A DNA stretch of 43,343 bases from assembly GCA_026400815.1 (NCBI GenBank), contig JAPLOI010000082.1, forward strand, positions 1 to 43,343, in the 5' to 3' direction. The stretch is from Alphaproteobacteria bacterium. Its GTDB lineage: Bacteria; Pseudomonadota; Alphaproteobacteria; Acetobacterales; Acetobacteraceae. Both the position numbers and the translations under genes were made by a program. Each line of letters opens with the position of its first letter. Position 1 is the first letter of the stretch. Below the pieces are notes generated by a model. That model made no database searches. It was not told the origin of the DNA and saw only the letters and a program-made list of their open reading frames with translations. This document shows, in pieces, positions 31,614 to 41,058 of this stretch.

Positions 31614-32693
31614 ATGCCGGACGACGCCCATTTCGCGCCCCGCCGCTGCCTCGCAGTCCATCCGCAGCACTCCGATCACGCCGCCGATCTTCTCGCCCAG
31701 GCAGCGGATGCCCTGATCGCCGGCGACAGCGCTCGTGTCGCCGACCTCCTGGCTCGCGCCGACATGCCGCACCTGCGCACGTTCAGCCTCCGCGTCATGG
31801 GAAAACTCGACCCCGACATCCACCGGATCAGACCCGCGTCCAGGGCTAACCGGTCGGCCGGAAAATCCGGTCAACGCATGCCAAGCCAATCCGTCCGAGA
31901 CGAAGTCTTGCGCCGCGACGGCTACCACTGTCGCTTCTGCGGCATCCGCGTCGTTCATCCCGCCGCCCGAAAGCGCCTGCGCGATGCGGCACCACACGCG
32001 GTGCCCGAGGGCCGCAGCGACACATACCACGCCGCCTTCCTCGCGCTGAACGCCACCTGGGACCACGTGATTCCGCACTCCGCCGGAGGCAACAACGACC
32101 CCGACAACCTCGTCACCACCTGCTGGCCCTGCAACTTCGGGCGCGGCAACTACACGCTGGAGCAAATGGGGCTGATCGATCCCCGCCTCCACCCGCCAGT
32201 CCACACCAACTGGGACGGCCTTTCGAGGCTAGTGACCATTCCCCGCCCAGAGAAACGCCGCGACATCCAGTCGGCCGGCACGAGTGCCGTATCAAGCTGG
32301 CAGCACGACATCGAGCAGGTCCATCCCGGTGCGGCAAGACATCTTCTGGCCCTTGCAAGGGCCTGCGCGCCAATAGGTGTCGACCACGTGACGAAGCGGC
32401 ACTTCGCGCTCCGCCTCTCAGTGGACAACCATTACATCATACCCATCGCCATCCATGCCGACGGGTCGGTCAACCTGTCCTGGTCGATCGGTCAACATAA
32501 AGCGGCGATGCAACCCTTTGCCCATCGGATCGCCAGCGCCATACCCGGTGCCAGCCCAATCGAGAATCCAGGTGGCTGGATCGTCGGCTTCGGGGGCAAG
32601 CGCAGCCTCCCCGTCGACAAGCTCCTGGCCGCCGAGAAGGCCGTCGTGGCTGCTCTGATCGAACTCCGCGAGGCTGTCTGTCGCCGGGACTGA
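31614..32693 (+). CDS. HNH endonuclease domain protein
   Basis: About 359 residues. An N-terminal helical part (~80 residues) is followed by an HNH/ββα-metal nuclease: QSVRDEVLRRDGYHCRFCGIRV (first zinc CxxC), TWDHVIPHSAGGNNDPDNLVTTCWPCNFGRGNY (catalytic His, Asn, second CxxC). The C-terminal ~190 residues are not recognised. Between the zinc knuckles is an insert (AVPEGRSDTYHAAFLAL). Orphan on the plus strand between catabolic genes; slightly lower GC than its neighbours hints at transfer. A defence or mobile-element role is possible. The ATG at 31614 has GTGGA upstream; an in-frame GTG at 31602 is the alternative. Confidence 0.78.
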   Translation: MPDDAHFAPRRCLAVHPQHSDHAADLLAQAADALIAGDSARVADLLARADMPHLRTFSLRVMGKLDPDIHRIRPASRANRSAGKSGQRMPSQSVRDEVLRRDGYHCRFCGIRVVHPAARKRLRDAAPHAVPEGRSDTYHAAFLALNATWDHVIPHSAGGNNDPDNLVTTCWPCNFGRGNYTLEQMGLIDPRLHPPVHTNWDGLSRLVTIPRPEKRRDIQSAGTSAVSSWQHDIEQVHPGAARHLLALARACAPIGVDHVTKRHFALRLSVDNHYIIPIAIHADGSVNLSWSIGQHKAAMQPFAHRIASAIPGASPIENPGGWIVGFGGKRSLPVDKLLAAEKAVVAALIELREAVCRRD

Positions 32694-32698
32694 TCAGC

Positions 32699-33673
32699 CT
32701 ACCCCACTAACACCGCCTTCCCAATCACCTCCCGCCCAATAATCGCCTGCAAGCACTCACTCGCCTGGTCCAGCGGAAACCGATGCGAAATCGCCGGCTT
32801 CAGCTTCCCCTCCGCCGCCAACCCCAACAACACCTGCATATTCGCCTCGGCCACCGCAGGCTCGTTCATCCCAAGCCCCCCGATCCAAACCCCGATCGCC
32901 TCCGCCCCCTTGATAAGCAGGTGGTTCGTCTTCGCCAGAGCCGGCGCCCCACCCAGGAACCCCAAAATCAGCAACCGAGCCCCCCAGTTCAAACACCGCG
33001 TGGACTCGTCAAACACCTCCGCCCCGATTGGGTCATAGACGATATCCACGCCCTTCCCCCCGGTCAGCTCCTTCACCTTATCCTTGAACCCCCCGCGATA
33101 CTCGATCGCATGGTCCGCCCCCTGCGCCAGGCACGCCGCCCGCTTCGCCTCACCGGAAGCGGTCGCAATCACCTTGGCCCCATACAGCTTGGCGATCTGA
33201 ATGGCCGAAATTCCGATCCCCCCCGCCGCGCCATGGATCAGCACCCACTCGCCCGGCTTCATCCGCCCCTTCTGCAACAGCGCATAGTACGCGGTCGTAT
33301 AAGCCCCCCGAAACGCCGCCCCCTCTTCCAGGCTCAAAGCCGCCGGCAGCAGGTCACACGCGGAAGCCTTGCAATTCCCCAGCGTCTTGAACGCCCCATC
33401 GGAATGCCGGCTCATCACCCGGTCGCCCACGGCAAACCCCTCCACGCCGGAGCCCACAGCCACAATCTCGCCCGCGGCTTCCCCGCCAGGGATGAACGGC
33501 ATCGCCGGCTTGGTCTGGTAGGTGCCCGCCACCTGCAGCACATCCACATACTGCGCGCCCCGCGCCAGAATGCGCACCTGCACCTCGCCCGGCCCGGGCG
33601 GCGCGGGATCGGGCAGATCCCGAATCACCAGAACCTCGGGCCCGCCCAGCACTTCGCAAACAACAGCCTTCAT
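32699..33673 (-). CDS. NADPH:quinone oxidoreductase-like MDR enzyme
   Basis: A 324-residue zinc-free medium-chain reductase/dehydrogenase: MKAVVCEVLGGPEVLVIRDLPDP at the start, FIPGGEAAGEIVAVGSGVEGFAVGDRVM near residue 65, VLIHGAAGGIGISAIQIAKLYGAKVIATASGEAKR (NADPH Rossmann AAGGIG) near residue 145, and VDIVYDPIGAEVFDESTRC. No catalytic zinc ligands, as in the quinone oxidoreductase (zeta-crystallin) branch. The ATG at 33673 starts the homology; 32 further upstream codons run through repeat DNA. Its stop is only 5 bases from the HNH gene stop (convergent). Confidence 0.9.
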   Translation of the reverse strand: MKAVVCEVLGGPEVLVIRDLPDPAPPGPGEVQVRILARGAQYVDVLQVAGTYQTKPAMPFIPGGEAAGEIVAVGSGVEGFAVGDRVMSRHSDGAFKTLGNCKASACDLLPAALSLEEGAAFRGAYTTAYYALLQKGRMKPGEWVLIHGAAGGIGISAIQIAKLYGAKVIATASGEAKRAACLAQGADHAIEYRGGFKDKVKELTGGKGVDIVYDPIGAEVFDESTRCLNWGARLLILGFLGGAPALAKTNHLLIKGAEAIGVWIGGLGMNEPAVAEANMQVLLGLAAEGKLKPAISHRFPLDQASECLQAIIGREVIGKAVLVG

Positions 33674-33693
33674 CAGAACCCCCAAGAAAGAAT

Positions 33694-33805
33694 CTTCTTT
33701 TTGTGAACAAAAAGAAGCAAAAAAAACTTCATTTGTTTGCTGGCCTCGACCATCGAGACCAGCAAACAAACAAAAGTTTTTTGGTTCTTTTTTTCAAAAA
33801 AGAAC
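33694..33805. repeat. Two AT-rich hairpin elements in inverted orientation around a palindrome
   Basis: Left hairpin CTTCTTTTT-GTGAAC-AAAAAGAAG (33694-33717); centre TTTGTTTGCTGG...CCAGCAAACAAA (33732-33743 and 33759-33770, with CTCGA and TCGAG just inside); right hairpin GTTCTTTTTTTCAAAAAAGA and onward (33784-33805), which on the minus strand matches the copy at 22888. The whole could fold into one long hairpin. It lies between two minus-strand genes. Confidence 0.7.
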
Positions 33806-33813
33806 AGCTTGCT

Positions 33814-34668
33814 TCAATCCTTATCAGGCCCCTTCACGCTCGCATACCCCCGCCCAAACGCCGAATCCCGCTTGGTGAAGGCATGCTTCACGCCAAACTC
33901 CCGCATCGTCTTCTTGAACTCCCGGGCCATCGGCGCGTTGTGCCCACGCGCATCGATCTCGGCCGCCAGGCGCTGCAACGTCCGCGCCCCCATCAGCTCC
34001 AACCCGAGATTGATCAACCGCTTGTTGGCACTCAAAAGATGCGGATCAACCAACCCCATCCTCCCTGCCAACCGCATCACCTCCGCCTCCAACTGATCGA
34101 AAGGCACCGCCTTCAGCACCAGCCCAATCTCCGCGGCATCGGTCCCGGTCACCGAATCCCCCGTCAGCATCAACCGCTTCGCCCACTGCGGCCCGATATT
34201 GTACAGCCACATATGCCCCGGCGGCGTGCCCAGGTCCCGCACCGGCGGAAACCCGATCCGCGTGTCATCCGCCGCAATCGCGATGTCGCACAGCAGCATG
34301 ATATCCGTGCCCACGCCGATCACCGTGCCATGCACCATGCAGATCACCGGCTTGTGCATGTCGAACAATGTCATGCGCAGCTTCTGCCCCTGCTCCAGCC
34401 GCCAGATATCGTCGTCAATCTCCTCCCGCCCGCGATACTCCGGCCCGCGCTGCGCCGAATACTCGGACAAATCCGCCCCCGCGCAGAAATGCGGCCCCGC
34501 CCCCTTCAGCACCACGCAATGCACCGCATTGTGCTCGTCGGCCTCGATCAGCGCCGCCGCCAGCTCCTTCTGCAATTGCAAACTCAGCGCATTGCGCCGC
34601 TCCGGCCGGTTCAGCGTGATCACCGCGGTCGTGTCCCGCAGCTCATAGGTGATGGTCTCGTAGCTCAT
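33814..34668 (-). CDS. Enoyl-CoA hydratase/isomerase family protein (second)
   Basis: A 284-residue crotonase-fold enzyme: AVITLNRPERRNALSLQLQKELAAAL, VLKGAGPHFCAGADLSEYSAQ (oxyanion hole), ICMVHGTVIGVGTDIMLLCDIAIAADDTRIGFPPVRDLGTPP. The C-terminal trimerisation helices are present (RTLQRLAAEIDARGHNAPMAREF). It is longer than the gene at 30749 and not especially close to it, so this is not a recent duplicate. Of the two adjacent ATGs, the second (34668) has the better spacing to GGAGG. It is followed by the inverted hairpin repeats and then the quinone oxidoreductase on the same strand. Confidence 0.88.
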   Translation of the reverse strand: MSYETITYELRDTTAVITLNRPERRNALSLQLQKELAAALIEADEHNAVHCVVLKGAGPHFCAGADLSEYSAQRGPEYRGREEIDDDIWRLEQGQKLRMTLFDMHKPVICMVHGTVIGVGTDIMLLCDIAIAADDTRIGFPPVRDLGTPPGHMWLYNIGPQWAKRLMLTGDSVTGTDAAEIGLVLKAVPFDQLEAEVMRLAGRMGLVDPHLLSANKRLINLGLELMGARTLQRLAAEIDARGHNAPMAREFKKTMREFGVKHAFTKRDSAFGRGYASVKGPDKD

Positions 34669-34832
34669 CATTCCCTCCCTCGCCCGGCGCCTGTCCCGGC
34701 GTTGCAGGCAAGCGTCGCAAATGCCCCCAAGGTGAGCAAGCCACCCACCCACCACGCAAAATCAACTGCCTGTTCATTCCTGCTCGCGCATGAAGGCCCA
34801 GCTGCCGCGCCACGCGACGAGGAATGCCGACC

Positions 34833-37301
34833 ATGCGAGTGAACGAGCCTGTCACCAACGAAGAGATCGAAGTCAAAGAGGGCCAGATCCTCGCCTCCCG
34901 CACCGCCCCCGACAGCCGCATCGTCTTCGCCAATGAGGCCTTCACCCACATCAGCGGCTTCTCCGAGCAGGAGCTGATGGGCGAGCCGCACAACCTCGTC
35001 CGCCACCCCGACATGCCGAAGGAGGCCTTCGCCGACCTCTGGGCCACCGTCAAGGACGGCCGCGCCTGGGAAGGCCTGGTCAAGAACCGCACCAAGTCCG
35101 GCGGCTTCTACTGGGTCCGCGCCAACGTCACCCCAGTCACCGAAGATGGCGAGCACAAGGGCTACATCTCCGTCCGCACACGCGCCAGCCGCGAGGACAT
35201 CGCCGCCGCCACCCAGGCCTACGCCGCCATGCGCGCCGGCCGCCCCACCATGGCCCTGGCCGATGGCGAGCTGGTGCCCGCCGGCCCCGGCGCCCGCCTC
35301 GCCTCGCTCTGGCGCAGCATCACCGGCCGCCTCGTGCTTGCCTTCACCGTCATGGCCATCATCATGCTCAGCGTTGGCTCCGTCACCCTCTACGGCATGA
35401 ACGATTCCAACGAGGCCCTGCACACCCTCTACGCCGACCGCCTTGTCCCCGCCCGCCAGCTCGCCAGCATCGTCGACCTCATGCACAGCAATGTGTCCCT
35501 GCTGCACGACGCCGACGACTCCCTGGAGGATGGGAAGCAGGACAACGCACGCCAATCCACCCACCAGATCGTCGCCAACCGCGACCGCATCACCGCCCTC
35601 TGGGGCGAGTACATGGCCACCTACCTCACCCCGGAGGAGAAGAAGCTCGCCGACGACTTCGCGGCCAAGCGTGGCATCTTCGTGCGCGAAGGGCTGCAGG
35701 AGGGGATACGCATCGTCGAGACCGGCGATCACCCAGCCCTCGCCCGCCACATCCGCACCACCGTCGTCCCCCGCTTCACAGTGGCCCGCGAAGCCGCCCT
35801 GGCCCTGATCCACCTGCAGGAGCGCATCGGCAAGGAAATCAACGAGGAAGCCGCGGAAGACTTCCACCTGCACATGACAGGCGCGCTGGTCCTCTTCGCC
35901 GTCGCCCTCATCGCCGCCGCCCTGTTCAGCCTCTGGCTCCTCGCAGCCCTGCGCCGCCCCCTGCGCCAGCTGGAAGGTGCGTTCGACGCGATCATCCGCG
36001 GCGAAACCACCGAAACCATCCCCCTCACCGCCGCACGCGAGTTCCACCGCACCATCCGCATGCTGCGCGGCATGCGCGCCCGCCTCGCCTACTCCGCGCG
36101 GGAACGCGAGGAGAACGAGCGCAAGACAGCCATCGAACGCCGCGCCGCCATCCAGGCCATGGCCAACACGGTGGAAACCCAAACCCGCGCCGCCGTGGGC
36201 CAGGTCGCCCAGCAAACCGCCGTCATCGCCGGCGAAGCGCGGGAGATGAACGCCGCCGCCGAACGCGTCAGCAACAACGCCACCACGGTGGCCGCCGCCG
36301 CCGAGGAAGCGCTGGCCAATGCCCAGGCCGTCGGTGCCGCCAGCGAGGAACTCAGCGCCTCCATCAACGAGATCGCCGCCCAGGTCGCCCAGGCCGGCGC
36401 CGTCGCCCAGCGCGCCGTAGAAGGCGGCGAACGCGCCCAGCAGCGCATCCAGTCCCTGTCGGATTCCGCCCAGCGCATCGGCGACGTCGTCCAGCTCATC
36501 GGCTCCATCGCCGCGCAAACCAACCTGCTCGCACTTAACGCCACCATCGAGGCCGCCCGCGCCGGCGATGCCGGCAAGGGCTTCGCCGTCGTCGCCTCAG
36601 AGGTAAAGAACCTCGCCACACAAACCGCCCGCTCCACAGAGGAAATCTCGCGCCAGATCGCGGAGATCCAGTCCACCACCGGCTCCGTGGTGGAAGCGGT
36701 CGGCGAAATCAGCCTGCGCATCCAGGAACTCGCCAGCGTCTCGGTCGCCGTCGCCGCCGCCGTGGAACAGCAGGCCAGCGCCACCCAGGAAATCGCCCGC
36801 AACGTCGCCCAGACCGGCAGCGCCGCCGAAGAAGTCTCCCAGCGCATCGCAGAGGTCTCCGCCGAAGCCCAGCGCTCCGGCAGCCAGGCCGCCAGCCTGC
36901 TCGGCAACTCCGATGCCATTTCCGCCACCATCGATGCGCTCAACGGCAACATCATCGGCGCCATCCGCACCGCCACCGCCGACGCCGATCGCCGCCTCCA
37001 GCCGCGCTACCCCGTCGAGAAGCCCTGCATGATCCAGCCGGATGGCGGCGCGCGCCTCGAAGGCCGCCTGCGCGACATCTCCCGCGGCCGCGCCCGCGTC
37101 GAAGGCTTCGCCACCCTCTCCGCCGGTGCCCGCGGCACCCTGCGCGCCGACAGCCTCGGCCGCGACTGCGAAGCCCGCTTCACCGTCAACGAACGCCTGC
37201 CAGACGGCACGCTGCGCCTGAACTTCCTGGACGACGGGCTCTCCGCCGGCTTCCTCGCAGCACTCGACACGATCGAGGGCCGCGCCCGCACCGCGGCGTA
37301 A
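34833..37301 (+). CDS. Methyl-accepting chemotaxis protein: PAS - membrane sensor - MCP signal - PilZ
   Basis: An 822-residue chemoreceptor. Residues ~20-125 are an Aer-like PAS domain ([35 protein letters not shown]), probably binding a redox or ligand cofactor. TM1 ~165-188, a periplasmic four-helix bundle, TM2 ~347-371, a HAMP-like linker, then the signalling coiled coil with hairpin tip [24 protein letters not shown] near residue 560. The C-terminal ~100 residues form a PilZ-like domain: R-x-x-x-R (RLQPR) is intact but the second motif reads DISRGR instead of D-x-S-x-x-G. Such PAS-MCP-PilZ receptors link energy taxis to c-di-GMP in related bacteria. The ATG at 34833 has GAGGA at good spacing; 34824 is too close. 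Confidence 0.9.
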   Translation: MRVNEPVTNEEIEVKEGQILASRTAPDSRIVFANEAFTHISGFSEQELMGEPHNLVRHPDMPKEAFADLWATVKDGRAWEGLVKNRTKSGGFYWVRANVTPVTEDGEHKGYISVRTRASREDIAAATQAYAAMRAGRPTMALADGELVPAGPGARLASLWRSITGRLVLAFTVMAIIMLSVGSVTLYGMNDSNEALHTLYADRLVPARQLASIVDLMHSNVSLLHDADDSLEDGKQDNARQSTHQIVANRDRITALWGEYMATYLTPEEKKLADDFAAKRGIFVREGLQEGIRIVETGDHPALARHIRTTVVPRFTVAREAALALIHLQERIGKEINEEAAEDFHLHMTGALVLFAVALIAAALFSLWLLAALRRPLRQLEGAFDAIIRGETTETIPLTAAREFHRTIRMLRGMRARLAYSAREREENERKTAIERRAAIQAMANTVETQTRAAVGQVAQQTAVIAGEAREMNAAAERVSNNATTVAAAAEEALANAQAVGAASEELSASINEIAAQVAQAGAVAQRAVEGGERAQQRIQSLSDSAQRIGDVVQLIGSIAAQTNLLALNATIEAARAGDAGKGFAVVASEVKNLATQTARSTEEISRQIAEIQSTTGSVVEAVGEISLRIQELASVSVAVAAAVEQQASATQEIARNVAQTGSAAEEVSQRIAEVSAEAQRSGSQAASLLGNSDAISATIDALNGNIIGAIRTATADADRRLQPRYPVEKPCMIQPDGGARLEGRLRDISRGRARVEGFATLSAGARGTLRADSLGRDCEARFTVNERLPDGTLRLNFLDDGLSAGFLAALDTIEGRARTAA

Positions 37302-37308
37302 CGCCCGC

Positions 37309-38229
37309 CTACCCGGCGGCGGCCTGCTCCACCATCAGCGCCGCCTCCAGCGCCCGCCGCCCCGCCGCCCCATCCACCAACACCGGCGCCCCATCCAGCA
37401 CCGCGGCCGCAAATGCCGCATGCTCTGCCGCGATCAGGTCAGCCGCCTCCCAGCCCCCCTCCTCGGCCACCACCGCCGCCACGCCGGCTTGCGGCCGCAC
37501 ATGCCGCAGCGTCCGTGCGCCGAAATCCAGCTCCAGCACCCCCTCCGCCCCGCTCACCACCATCCGCCGCTCCACCGCAGCCGCCACCCGGCTCGCCGAA
37601 AGCACCGCCGCCGTCCCATCCGCGAAGCCCAGCCAGGCCCGCACCAGGTCCAGCCTCCCGCTCGCCACCACCGCCCCCGCGGCCTCCACCCGCACCAGCG
37701 GTGCCGCCACCAAGGACAGCACCATGTCCAGGTCGTGCACCATCAGGTCCAGCACCACGCTCACATCCGTCCCGCGCGGCCGGAACGGCGCCACCCGCAC
37801 GCATTCGATCAGCGTCGGCCGCGCCATCCGCGCCACCACCGCCGCCCGCTCCGGCGCATAGCGCAGCAGGTGCCCCACCTGCAGCACCAACCCACGCTCC
37901 GCCGCCAGCCCGATCAGCGCATCCGCCTCAGCCAGCGTCGCCGCCACCGGCTTCTCCACCAGCACGTGCCTGCCCGCCCGCAACGCCGCCGAAGCCGCCC
38001 CGAAATGCGCCGCCGCCGGCGATGCCACCACCACCGCATCGCAGCCCGCCAGCATCTCGTCCCAGCCCAGCGCCGCACATCCCATTTCGGCCGCCAGCGC
38101 CCCTGCCCGCCCCGCATCCGGGTCGTGCACCCCCACCAGAACGCTGCGCGCCCCCTGCGCCACCTTCTGCGCATGAAACCGCCCGAAATACCCGGCCCCC
38201 GCCACGCCGATGCGCACCACGCCGCTCAT
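37309..38229 (-). CDS. Gfo/Idh/MocA family oxidoreductase
   Basis: A 306-residue NAD(P)-dependent sugar/cyclitol oxidoreductase: Rossmann start RIGVAGAGYFGRFHAQKVAQG, AVVVASPAAAHFGAASAALRAGRHVLVEKPVA (family EKP motif, catalytic Lys) near residue 95, and VVLDLMVHDLDMVLSL (conserved D-x-x-x-H-D) near residue 165. Similar short members occur beside lipid A genes and can act on UDP-GlcNAc, but no lpx genes are present here, so the substrate stays open. It is convergent with the chemoreceptor (7-base gap) and divergent from secD. Confidence 0.88.
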   Translation of the reverse strand: MSGVVRIGVAGAGYFGRFHAQKVAQGARSVLVGVHDPDAGRAGALAAEMGCAALGWDEMLAGCDAVVVASPAAAHFGAASAALRAGRHVLVEKPVAATLAEADALIGLAAERGLVLQVGHLLRYAPERAAVVARMARPTLIECVRVAPFRPRGTDVSVVLDLMVHDLDMVLSLVAAPLVRVEAAGAVVASGRLDLVRAWLGFADGTAAVLSASRVAAAVERRMVVSGAEGVLELDFGARTLRHVRPQAGVAAVVAEEGGWEAADLIAAEHAAFAAAVLDGAPVLVDGAAGRRALEAALMVEQAAAG

Positions 38230-38411
38230 TCCATGCTCCTCAAGCCCCGCCCAGCCCTACCAGCCGCGCCACGTTTCGGCCACCGCCCCGCTCCATGGTT
38301 GCCTGCCCCCCCCTTTGCCGCCATTTTCCGCCCCTCCCGACCTCCCGCCCAGCGGAGCCGACTCCTGCCCCCCCTCGCCCCCCCGGACCTCGCAGCGATG
38401 ACCCTTCGCCC

Positions 38412-39983
38412 ATGATGTATTTCAGCCGCCTGCAAACCTGGCTGATCCTCGGCGTCTGCGCCCTGGGCGTCCTGCTCAGCCTGCCCAACCTCCTGCCCAA
38501 GCCCGCCAGCTGGGTCCCCTGGCGCGCCATCAACCTGGGCCTCGACCTCAAGGGCGGCTCCTACCTGCTGCTTGAAGTGGACATGAACGCCGTCATCAAG
38601 GAACGGCTGGACAGCATGGCCGACAGCGCCCGCCAGTCCTTCCGCCGCGCCGGCATCCCCCGCTTCCTCGTCACCGCCCAGCAAGCCCAGAACCGCATCA
38701 CCGTGCGCGTGGAGGATCCCACCAAGATCGCCCAGGCCATGGGCCTGCTGCGCGAACTCTCCACCGCCCAGCCCGGCCAGCGCCCCGATCTCGAATTCGA
38801 ACAGGCGCCCGATGGCCTGATCACCGTCACCCTCTCCCCCATCGGCCTGCGCGAGCGCGCCACCGCCGCCGTCGGCCAGTCGATCGAGATCGTCCGCCGC
38901 CGCATCGACGAAACCGGCGTGGTCGATCCCGTCATCACCCGCCAGGGCGAAGCCCGCATCGTCGTCCAGCTCCCCGGCGTGGAAGACCCCAACCGCATCA
39001 AGCAGTTGCTGGGCAAAACCGCCCGCATGACCTTCCGCCTCACCGATGAGAACGCCAACATCAGCCAGGCCGTCCCGCCCCCGGGCGTGGATTTCCTCAC
39101 CCTCGAAGGCCGCGGCGGCGGCCGCATCGCCGTGCGCCGCCGTATCGAGGTCGATGGCGCCAACCTCATCGATGCCCGCGCGGGGCAAGACACGCGCAAC
39201 AGCCAGTGGGTGGTGAACTTCACCTTCGACAGCGTGGGCACCCGCCGCTTCGCCGAAATCAGCCGCGCCAATGTCGGCCGCCCCTTCGCCATCGTGCTGG
39301 ATGACAAGGTCATCTCCGCCCCGGTCATCAACGAGCCGATCGTCGGCGGCCGCGGCCAGATCAGCGGCAACTTCACCGCCGCCAGCGCCAACGAGCTGGC
39401 CATCCTGCTCCGCGCCGGCGCACTCCCCGCCCCGCTCACCGTCATCGAGGAACGCACCGTCGGCCCCGAACTGGGCGCAGACGCCATCCGCGCCGGCGCC
39501 CTGGCCATCGGCGTCGGCTTCATCCTCGTGCTCGCCTACATGGCCGTGTTCTACGGCCTGTTCGGCTGGTTCGCGAACGTGGCCATGATCGCCAACCTGG
39601 TGCTCATGATCGCCATCCTCTCGCTGATGGAAGCCACCCTCACCCTGCCCGGCATGGCCGGCATCCTGCTCACGCTGGGCCTCTCGGTGGATGCCAACAT
39701 CCTCATCAACGAACGCATCCGCGAGGAAGTGATCGCCGGAAGATCGCCGCTCAACGCCATGCAGCACGGCTACAGCCGCGCCTTCTCCACCATCCTGGAC
39801 AGCAACGCGACAGGCTTCCTCAGCCATGTCATGCTGTTCACCTTCGGCGCCGGCCCCGTGCGCGGCTTCGCCATCACCATCACGGTCGGCATCCTCACCT
39901 CGATGTTTACCGCCACCGTGGTCGCACGCCTGATGATGGTGCGCTGGTATGCCCGCAACCGCCCGCAGGCGCTGCCGGTATGA
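38412..39983 (+). CDS. secD: Protein translocase subunit SecD
   Basis: A 523-residue RND-type membrane protein that works with SecF to pull exported proteins through SecYEG using the proton gradient. TM1 (TWLILGVCALGVLLSLPN), then INLGLDLKGGSYLLLEVDMN (the D1 motif LGLDLKGG), periplasmic P1 domain, IVVQLPGVEDPNRIKQLLGKTARMTFRL, and the C-terminal five-helix block with GFILVLAYMAVFYGLFG and GLSVDANILINERIREE (conserved Asp). Start at the double ATG 38412/38415. It is slightly shorter than E. coli SecD, as usual in alphaproteobacteria. A yajC gene is not seen upstream. Confidence 0.95.
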   Translation: MMYFSRLQTWLILGVCALGVLLSLPNLLPKPASWVPWRAINLGLDLKGGSYLLLEVDMNAVIKERLDSMADSARQSFRRAGIPRFLVTAQQAQNRITVRVEDPTKIAQAMGLLRELSTAQPGQRPDLEFEQAPDGLITVTLSPIGLRERATAAVGQSIEIVRRRIDETGVVDPVITRQGEARIVVQLPGVEDPNRIKQLLGKTARMTFRLTDENANISQAVPPPGVDFLTLEGRGGGRIAVRRRIEVDGANLIDARAGQDTRNSQWVVNFTFDSVGTRRFAEISRANVGRPFAIVLDDKVISAPVINEPIVGGRGQISGNFTAASANELAILLRAGALPAPLTVIEERTVGPELGADAIRAGALAIGVGFILVLAYMAVFYGLFGWFANVAMIANLVLMIAILSLMEATLTLPGMAGILLTLGLSVDANILINERIREEVIAGRSPLNAMQHGYSRAFSTILDSNATGFLSHVMLFTFGAGPVRGFAITITVGILTSMFTATVVARLMMVRWYARNRPQALPV

Positions 39984-40009
39984 CGATGCCCAATATCTCC
40001 GAATCTTCC

Positions 40010-40034
40010 CTCCCCCCGTCCTTCACGGGGGGAG
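40010..40034. terminator. Stem-loop between secD and secF
   Basis: A perfect 10-bp stem CTCCCCCCGT and ACGGGGGGAG with a 5-base loop, in the 110-base gap between secD and secF. Such C/G-run hairpins are common dispersed repeats in this group. It may stabilise or attenuate the mRNA; there is no U-tract. Confidence 0.45.
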
Positions 40035-40093
40035 CCGGAGGGGGGCAGCCCGGCCGCCCTGCCACGACCGCAAGCGCCTGCTAGGACGAAGCC

Positions 40094-41056
40094 ATGTTCA
40101 TCCGCCCCCTCTTCCGCATCGTCCCGGACAACACGACCTACCAGTTCATGAAGGGCCGCTACCTCGGCCTCATCGTGTCTGCGTTCCTGTCCACCGCCTC
40201 GGTGATCCTGTTCTTCCATCCCGGCCTGCATCTCGGCATCGATTTCGCCGGCGGCATCGTCATGGAAATCCGCACGCCGGGGCCCGCCGACATCCCGGCC
40301 CTCAAGCACGGCCTCGCCCAGAAGGGCCTCGGCGAGCCCGCCATGCAAAGGTTCGGGGACGACAACGCCGTCATGATCCGCCTCGGCCCCCAGCCGACGG
40401 AAGCCGAAAACCAGAAGATGATCACCCGCGTCCGGGAATCGCTGGAGGCCACGGCGCCGGGCACCCGCATCGTGCGCACCGATGCCGTGGGCGCGGCCGT
40501 CTCGGGCGAGCTGTTCCGCGATGGCATGATCGCGCTCGGCGTCTCGATGCTGATGATCCTGATCTACATCTGGTTCCGCTTCGAATGGCAGTTCGCCGTC
40601 GGCGCCGTCATCACCCTCATCCTCGATATCACCAAGGCCATCGGCTTCCTGGCGATCACCGGGCTGGATTTCGACCTCGTGATGGTCGGCGCCATCCTGT
40701 CGATCCTCGGCTACTCCACCAACGACAAGGTCGTGGTGTACGACCGCATGCGCGAAAACCTGCGCCGCTACAAAACCATGCCGCTGCGCGACCTGATCGA
40801 CCTGTCGATCAACGAAACCCTCAACCGCACCGTCGGCACGTCGATGACCATCTTCCTGGCCTCCGTGCCGCTGGTCATCTTCGCCTCCGGCACCTCGCTG
40901 GCCGGCTTTGCCTGGATGAACCTGTTCGGTGTCGTCGTCGGCACCTCCTCCTCCATCTTCATCGCCGCCCCGATCCTGCTCTTCCTCGGCGAAAACCGCC
41001 TCCGCCGGGATGCCCAGGCCCCCGCCAAGCCGGCCGAAACCCCCGCCACCCAGTAA
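40094..41056 (+). CDS. secF: Protein translocase subunit SecF
   Basis: A 320-residue partner of SecD: MFIRPLFRIVPDNTTYQFMKGRYLGL, GLHLGIDFAGGIVMEIRTPG (the F1 motif with GIDFxGG) near residue 50, periplasmic domain, then helices with LILDITKAIGFLAITGLDFDLVMVGAILSILGYSTNDKVVVYDRMRENLRRY (conserved D and R of the RND core) and SINETLNRTVGTSMTIFLASV. Complete. AGGACGAAGCC precedes the ATG. Essential-type housekeeping gene in the usual secD-secF order. Confidence 0.95.
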   Translation: MFIRPLFRIVPDNTTYQFMKGRYLGLIVSAFLSTASVILFFHPGLHLGIDFAGGIVMEIRTPGPADIPALKHGLAQKGLGEPAMQRFGDDNAVMIRLGPQPTEAENQKMITRVRESLEATAPGTRIVRTDAVGAAVSGELFRDGMIALGVSMLMILIYIWFRFEWQFAVGAVITLILDITKAIGFLAITGLDFDLVMVGAILSILGYSTNDKVVVYDRMRENLRRYKTMPLRDLIDLSINETLNRTVGTSMTIFLASVPLVIFASGTSLAGFAWMNLFGVVVGTSSSIFIAAPILLFLGENRLRRDAQAPAKPAETPATQ

Positions 41057-41058
41057 CC

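Noticed and set aside
37413-38411. N-terminal extension of secD by 333 codons
   Set aside because: Pure Pro/Ala/Arg sequence antisense to the Gfo/Idh/MocA gene; SecD homology starts at 38412.
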